Source: Chiridota heheva (lineage: Eukaryota > Echinodermata > Holothuroidea > Apodida > Chiridotidae). Taken from it: DNA of 64,000 nt. Under the pieces are notes generated by a model. It was not told the origin of the DNA. It did not search any database and saw only the letters and a program-made list of their open reading frames with translations. The translations under genes were made by a program, and so were the position numbers. This document shows positions 57,906-64,000 of this stretch, one piece after another (the first letter of the stretch is position 1; every line of letters starts with the position of its first letter). The stretch is from contig JAIGNY010000077.1 of the NCBI GenBank assembly GCA_020152595.1, positions 849,501-913,500 on the forward strand, read 5' to 3'.

Positions 57906-58049
57906 CATATACAATCACATCCTGTCAGTGTCACACTCCCTGACTAAGCATACTAAATAAAAATGTCTGGTCAGGTCATATACTGTAGCAACTTTATGTA
58001 AATGACCACAATAATAAAGGTGGAATTTAATAATCATGCCTGATACAAC

Positions 58050-58397
58050 TGTTGGTGCCCAAATATTTTGAAGAATTTTAAGGATTTTAAATCTCAATCT
58101 GAGGAACACTGAAGAAACTTTAACATTTTCTGAGGAATTTTCAAAAAACTTTAACATTTCTGAGAAAATCTTCGCATAAATCTTCGCACAATGCTTCGCA
58201 CAAATCTTCGCACAATGCTTCGCACAATGCTTCGCACAATGCTTCGCACAATGCTTCGCACAATGCTTCGCACAATGCTTCGCTGACAATGCCGCACAAT
58301 GCCGCACAATGCCGCGACAATGCTTCCGCACAATGCCGCACAATGCTTCGCGACAATGCGCCGCACAATGCTTCGCACAATGCTTCGCATGCGAACC
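58050..58397. repeat. Element tail with 12-bp TTCGCACAATGC array
   Basis: GAAGAAACTTTAACATTTTC and TGAGGAATTTTCAAAAAAC match the tail of the TIR element at 37.2-37.4 kb. Where that copy has a single CATAATGCTTCGCATGCGAA, this one has about 17 units of CTTCGCACAATG (58,170-58,388) before the terminal GCATGCGAACC. Confidence 0.85.
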
Positions 58398-58749
58398 AAA
58401 AAGGTACGTCACTTTCTAACGCGACTTTCGAACTATATATGAAAATTCCTTTTTTTTTACTACTGACGAATCTTATATTACATTTTTTTACTTAACTCAT
58501 ATTTGCTGGAGACTCCCTTCTTCGTTTATTAATATAAGCCACAGTATTTGTTCTTCTTTTTTTCTGGTGAAATGTACAAACCATGGATTTTCTACTGACA
58601 TTACATTCATGACAGTGTAAAAGCCCAACAATTTGCTGCAAACCAAAGAAACGTTGCGATGACGTCGTGAAGAAGCAGCACTTCAATTAGCCTAGGCTTA
58701 GCCTAAGCTTAAAAATTTAGGTATCAAAAATTTAGGTATCAAAAAGGTA

Positions 58750-59570
58750 TCATGTTTGAACCTTGTATGAATATGAATTCCCAGATCTCTTCAATATGTC
58801 GTACTGTTAATTTTCATTTGCGTAATATTTCTAGAATCAGATGGTACATTGATCAAAATACTTGTGCTCATGCAGTGCAATCTCTCGTCCTTTCTCGGCT
58901 GGATTATGGCAACTCCCTGCTTGGTGGCATATCACGTGAAAACCTTCAACGCTTGCAAAGACTTCAAAATCGTGCAGCGCGCATAATTTTTTTGTGTTGA
59001 TAGACGTACAAGCGCTTCCCCCCTCTTGCGTGTTCTTCATTGGTTGCCCATCCAGCAGAGAATCGATTTCAAGATCGTACTGCATGTGTACAACTGCATT
59101 AAAAGAATGCGCCTTCATACCTCCAAGAATTGCTGCATATTTATAAGCCTGGACGCGTTGGTCTAAGATCCGCCAACAAGGATGTCACTCGCCTTGTGGT
59201 GCCAAGAACTAATCGTGTCAGTGGGGACTGCGCCTTTTCTGTCCTGGGACCACGTTTGTGGAATAATCTACCCATTGCAATCCGTCAGGCTCAAACTGTT
59301 TATACTTTTAAGAAGGCCCTTAAGACTCATCTTTTTCTTATTGATTAAGTTTTATGCTGTCTATAATATTTAATTTCTTGTTTTATTTATCTAGTTTTTT
59401 GTTTGTTTATATTTTATTTTTCATTAATTCTTTTATGCTTTTATATTGTCCTGCAAATGTTTTAAATTTGTTTTGATATTGTATATTAAGAGTTTGTCTA
59501 TGTATTATCAATTTTATTGTAAAGCGCTTGATCCACGGAGAGGCGCTATATAAATGTGGTTCAATAATAA
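58750..59570 (+). pseudogene. L2-like LINE 3' fragment
   Basis: Reads FHLRNISRIRWYIDQNTCAH, SLVLSRLDYGNSLLGGI, LQRLQNRAARIIF, then in shifted frames HIYKPGRVGLRSANKD and FSVLGPRLWNNLPIAIRQA with FKKALKTHLF and a stop at 59,346. The 3' UTR ends AGGCGCTATATAAATGTGGT plus an AATAAT tail, the usual L2 ending. It is related to, but clearly distinct from, the L2 at 46.9-50.3 kb. Confidence 0.85.
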
Positions 59571-61289
59571 TAATGCGTCTACAGAGTCTTTGAGGCCCGG
59601 TTCAAACACATATTCAAGAAAATACTATTACACAGCAAATTGGGATCAAAGGCCGTGGTACAATATATTTTGAGCTACATGATTGACTGATCTGAGATTC
59701 CTCCCTCTCTGAATCTCAATCCAATTCTGCTCTATTGCAGCTAGTTCTATATATTTATTTATCATCAATGCACAATATAATGATACAAAGAATAACATGA
59801 TTAATGGGACAAATTAGTACTATTATCATGTCCAACCACGAAACCCAGACCAGGTGGGAGACAGGCAGAATACTGTCTATTCCTAATTACTCTTTGTGGT
59901 CATGCATGTTGTCCACAATCGTAAAGATATTCTAAGTTCAAGGGGACAAGGTTATTCCAAGTCATTAATTATCTATAAGGTCTAATTTTAGTCTAATGTG
60001 AGTAATGCAACCACATTACAATAATAATAATAGGTTGCCATAACGTTAGGAACACCTGTGGGTCCAGGGTGCTATCGTCACTCACAGCAAATAGAAATTC
60101 ATAACGTTAGCCTAACTAAAAATGTTTTACTCCGGTGGATGTTTAAATACAAAAACTCTCTAAAATTCCTGAATGAATTACCATTTTCTTTGGAACTTGG
60201 AGTATTTCTGCACTCTCACTGAAAACTAACAGCTCAAAAATTTGAAAAACAACTTCTCGATGTAGGACTGCCCGATCTGGTTTTTCTGTCTGTCTTTGTT
60301 CGCGCAATATCAGTTAAATACAAGCCATGCTGATTATATGATGTCATATCCGGTATATCCTGCTGTCCTGGCATGTCTGCGCAGCTGCATGTGTAATTTA
60401 GCTGCAATCATAAGATGACGCCTTTGAACTATTGAAAGGTATCAACAACCCTTCTATCAATCTGTATTGGAAGAAAATATGTTAAAGAGTAGCAAAAAGT
60501 TTAATATAACTTCGGGGGAAATTGACCATTTTTCAGCATTTTGAATATTAAGATAATGATGTAGTAAATTTTGCAAATTTATTGTAGATTTTGTGGCATC
60601 ACAACAAAAAAACAATCTGCCATCGGCTATTTGGCGAAGTTGAATATGCCGAAGAAGTTTTGAATCTCAAATCATTAGTTCTGTACCCGTAATCAGGGAG
60701 AAAAACGAAACGAAAAACAAACCCGTGATCACAACCAGGGGACCAGGTATCGAAGAAATCGTGGCCAGGGTGGGGGTAGAAAATCATTTGAGGGCACTTT
60801 TTGACAGTAATTGAGAGGCACTTTTACTTTCCATTTCCAAAAAGGCACTTTTGTCAATTTCGAAAAAAGTGTGTGGGGGGAGGGGTGGGGGAGGGGGGGG
60901 GGAGATACTTCTGGCTCCCAGCTCCTACAATATGGAGCCTATAAGCATAGGCGGGATTTGAAGAGCAAGGTGCCACTTTTTTTCAAATATACTTGTTACG
61001 TTGTAGGTGGTTCTCTAAATCAAATAAAGTCCCCACAACGTGAAAGTAAAACACGAACGCAGATAGATGATTTAACAATATCCACCCGAATATATTTCAC
61101 CAGTATTTTAACTTCTCTCTCAGACTTCTCGCCGTCAAGCGGAGGTCACAATAACATTTATACAAATTAATTATCAATCAGATAAAACATTAACAGTCAG
61201 AGAACAATCAGTCTTGGCAGAAGAAAGATCATGCTGAAACTGAATATAATAGCCAAATTAGATATTTTGGGTAGTTCCGATATTATTGT
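59571..61289. other. No gene seen
   Basis: Contains the single copy of the GGTTGCCATAACGTTAGGAA element end at 60,033 and a G-rich run at about 60,875-60,903. Nothing coding is recognisable. Confidence 0.5.
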
Positions 61290-62255
61290 CCACCCCCACT
61301 CTTACACCAATCAAAAGTTACTTTCTCTAATCTTCATAAACTAAACTTACCTACGCCAATCATCATCTTACAACTTCTATCCCATTACCGCATGAGTAAA
61401 GATGGCCACTTGCCTTTTTTGTCTGCAGGTATCTTTTCCACTTACTCATTACTACATTAGAATATTTCTCTGAAATAGTGCATATTCATGATGTGAGAAT
61501 GTCCAGTTGATATATACCATTTAGCAAAAGATAGAATTTCTATACAATAACAAGCTCATCTGATAATGAATAGCCTAAAACAATATGGAGTGTGTCATGA
61601 AGAGACTATTTAAGTTATGATATATAGGCACAATACATTACATGCCCCCTTTAAACAAAGACTGTGTCAGTCTTATAAAATTGTCACGAATTAATAATCA
61701 TGATGAACTGCATATGTTAGCAATAAACATATTTGTAGAAACCATCATCATCGGGCCAGGGGTACCCGTCCACCAATTTTGCTTCATGTTTGTATTACAA
61801 TTTGGGAGTTATAAGCGGCACAAAACTAATTGTTGCATAACCCACACACGAACGCGCACATACACACAAACACACGCAAAAATCCAAATTTTGTCCTGTT
61901 TTCAAAAACTTATGACCCGTAACCCTTAATATGAGGACATCATATGAGACCCCCTGGTAAGCCCCACCATCCCCCTATTATCAAGGGGTGGTCATGTAGT
62001 GACATCATTGCACACCCCCACTCTTACACCAATCAAAAGTTACTTTCTCTCATCTCTATAAACCACAACTTACCAACACCAATCATTATCTTACACTCTC
62101 CCATCAGCACATAAGTAAAGATGGCCAATTCCCTTCTTTGTCTGCAGGTATCTTTTTCCACGTACTCAGTCCCACCTTTGAATATTTTTGAAATAGTGCA
62201 TATTCATGATGTGACTAATATCCACATCCATGATGTACCATTTAGTATAAGGTAA
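61290..62255 (+). repeat. Two 245-bp direct repeats, 740 bp apart
   Basis: CACCCCCACTCTTACACCAA through GTAAAGATGGCCA to ATAGTGCATATTCATGATGT occurs at 61,290-61,540 and 62,010-62,255. A second marker, ACAATATGGAGTGTGTCATR with AAGAGACTATTTAA, follows at 61,578-61,640 and again at 62,866-62,930, so two segments were duplicated in the same order. Confidence 0.85.
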
Positions 62256-62793
62256 CTAACTTCAATGGATTTTTTGTATATTTGTATCTATTTTACTACC
62301 TCTCGATTCCTACTTTGTAAAATTAATCACGTAGAATTAAGTTTTATATTTTTCAAATTACATCAAAATCATTAGTTTGATTTGTGAACGTTTGTAATTA
62401 TTCTACGAATTTAGGTACATGAAGCAATATCTTTCCTTAGGAGAAATAGTCCGTCAATCATTCACAGTTAATGTACACATCACCTCAGGCATAGCTATTT
62501 TATCTCCAGTTTGAAAACATATTTCTCCCACTAAGACTCTTAACACGGATGAGTGATTACAATCACAAAAGTGCCCTGATTACTCAGCACAGGCTTTCTG
62601 TAATCTTATACACACAAATAACCTTGGGCTACTTGACTGCGGTGTGCATGGGAATTGCAGATAAAGAATCATTGTTTGGAGTGGAAACAATACACTGAAC
62701 AGGAAGTCGGGTTGGTAATTGCCACACCTGAGTTTTCAGGATTAACTCAGGTGTCAGGTGCGGGTAGGCTTAAAGAGAAACTTTACGGCATGT

Positions 62794-62864
62794 ACCAAAG
62801 ATGGCGGATTTTGGGCATGTAGATTACAATACTAGACCTGTCGTGTCCTGAGGGCCACGACAGA
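62794..62864 (-). repeat. Inverted copy of the 1.0-1.3-kb repeat
   Basis: Reverse complement of the repeat at 1,044 and 1,164: CTGTCGTGGCCCTCAGGACA then CGACAGGTCTAGTATTGTA and CCGCCATCTTTGG. In this copy the hairpin CTGTCGTG/CACGACAG is perfect. Confidence 0.8.
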
Positions 62865-63059
62865 AAACAATATGGAGTGTGTCATAAAGAGACTATATAA
62901 ATTATGATATAGAGGCACAATACATCACAATACTTTGGACCAATGTTGGTAATTCAGTGCTCATCGGGCGAATAGGTAAAAGGTCTTTTTTGAATTACTG
63001 ATGAGGGTATTATTGGGGCAATTCCACCACCACGGCCCTCAGTGTCGAGGCCTTTACAG

Positions 63060-63291
63060 CTTCTATTTTCAAAATGGATTTCTATTGTCAAAATGGACTG
63101 GAATAAAGCCTTCACATTACCATTATACTCCTTTTTTGGTACTTAATAAACTATGTACCAAAATAGCAAACAAAATTGTTGTTAGCTATTCTGGTATTGA
63201 GTTTTTTAAGTACCAAAAAGGGGTATAATGGTAATTTTAAGGCTTTATTCCAGTCCATTTTGACAATAGAAATCCATTTTGAAAATAGAAG
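63060..63291. mobile_element. Palindromic MITE, copy 2
   Basis: Second copy of the element at 20,121-20,356, with longer perfect arms (CTTCTATTTTCAAAATGGAT at the left, its complement at the right). CAG lies next to both ends. Confidence 0.9.
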
Positions 63292-63635
63292 CAGTCTAAA
63301 TGTATTTTACAACTTCTATGTACTATGTAGGGATTTGTGAGCGAGTAAGTTGTTTTCAAGCTTCAAGAATAACCTAAAGAAATTCAAATAACTTTCAAAA
63401 GGGCACCTCCTACCCCGGTCCGCTCTCAACTTTCAAAATGTCACTTCCTTCCCCGTCCGCCCCTAACTTTCGAAAGGGCACCTCCTGCCCCTTCGCCTTC
63501 AAGGGAGGTCACAACTGATCAGAACTTCTCCATACATTAAACAGTATTCAAACTTCGAGTAAAGCCATAACATCACAGTAATTTGAAGGCGGATTATTCT
63601 GTTCAGAATTTTAAGTTCTTTCTCAGACTATGATC

Positions 63636-63829
63636 AGTGACGGCGCTACAGGGGGGGAGGTGGGTGGGGGTACGGGACAAGTTTTCCTCGTGAGATCGCC
63701 TTTCCCCCACTTGGCCCACATACAATTTTGTAAAGTGACATATTTTGTCCGATTTATAGGCTTTTTCCCCATGAGACAAAACTGCCCCTTTCTTGCCCCC
63801 AGAATCAAAATCATGGCGCTGCCACTGTT
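63636..63829. mobile_element. MITE-like segment with CAGTGRCRGCGC ends
   Basis: CAGTGACGGCGCTA at the left and CATGGCGCTGCCACTG at the right are imperfect inverted copies. The G-rich run after the left end and CTTGCCCCC before the right end are typical of this kind of element. A diverged right end occurs at 8,160-8,207. Confidence 0.5.
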
Positions 63830-64000
63830 GTATTGATACTGTTTTGTTACGCTTTATATACCGTAAAGTCATTACTTTCGCCATCCTCTTTGGTCATCAT
63901 TTTTATTATCATTGTCTTTATTCTTATGTTTCAATCAGTCCTTTTACCAGCCTACAGCTTCTTAGAGTACTTCCTAATGTACCTTTGTAAATTTTTCTTA

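Noticed and set aside
58141..58412. Cys/Glu/Ala-rich repeat protein
   Set aside because: Translation of the 12-bp CTTCGCACAATG array; open in multiple frames.

Overview
This window looks like gene-poor, repeat-rich, AT-rich DNA of an invertebrate animal, most likely a marine deuterostome. A sea cucumber or other echinoderm is my guess, from the overall repeat and LINE flavour only. I see no bacterial operons, rRNA or convincing tRNA genes. Almost all recognisable protein sequence belongs to broken mobile elements: L2-like and RNase H-bearing LINEs, a Tc1/mariner transposase, a hAT element with a BED finger, a HUH-endonuclease Rep-like gene and a cysteine-cluster protein.

The one host-like gene I can assemble is on the minus strand between about 24.0 and 9.6 kb. 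In transcript order it has a possible leader exon (23,835-23,953) and a signal-peptide exon (23,049-23,108, MKLFGVLLVFPIL then GTAAGT). Next come an immunoglobulin-like exon (19,704-19,966) and a Thr/Pro-containing 72-nt phase-1 stalk exon. The last exon (9,659-9,735) encodes a hydrophobic helix ending directly in a stop codon, with a poly(A) signal just behind it. The stalk exon lies inside a 1.77-kb unit that has been tandemly amplified about 4.7 times (10,576-18,957). The gene therefore carries five copies of the exon (four intact, one frameshifted), each next to a long 30/28-bp minisatellite. Degenerate Ig-like exons on the same strand at 27.5-27.7 and 28.4-28.6 kb suggest a small family of such genes. 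One joint, from the Ig exon to the first stalk exon, does not match in phase, so the model is incomplete.

Region by region: 0-9.6 kb holds LINE scraps, a truncated TIR element and dispersed repeats. 9.6-24 kb is the Ig-type locus with its exon array, a palindromic MITE and a 138-bp satellite in its introns. 24.7-33.6 kb is a chain of unrelated tandem arrays (47, 73, 30, 20, 285 and 60 bp units) around Ig-like remnants. 33.6-44 kb has several TIR elements, one with a 7-bp target duplication and an internal tRNA-like box pair, and a LINE C-terminus. 44-50.7 kb is a nest of dead elements: MITE, Tc1/mariner, HUH gene, L2 LINE, MITE. 50.9-58.4 kb has GC-rich minisatellites, a hAT element with an exact 8-bp target duplication, and a LINE RNase H interrupted by a 14-bp repeat. 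58.7-64 kb has an L2 3' end, paired direct repeats and two more MITEs.

Two themes recur. Minisatellites sit inside or against mobile elements, and two LINE C-termini carry in-frame tandem expansions. The same short repeat families also occur at distant sites and in both orientations.
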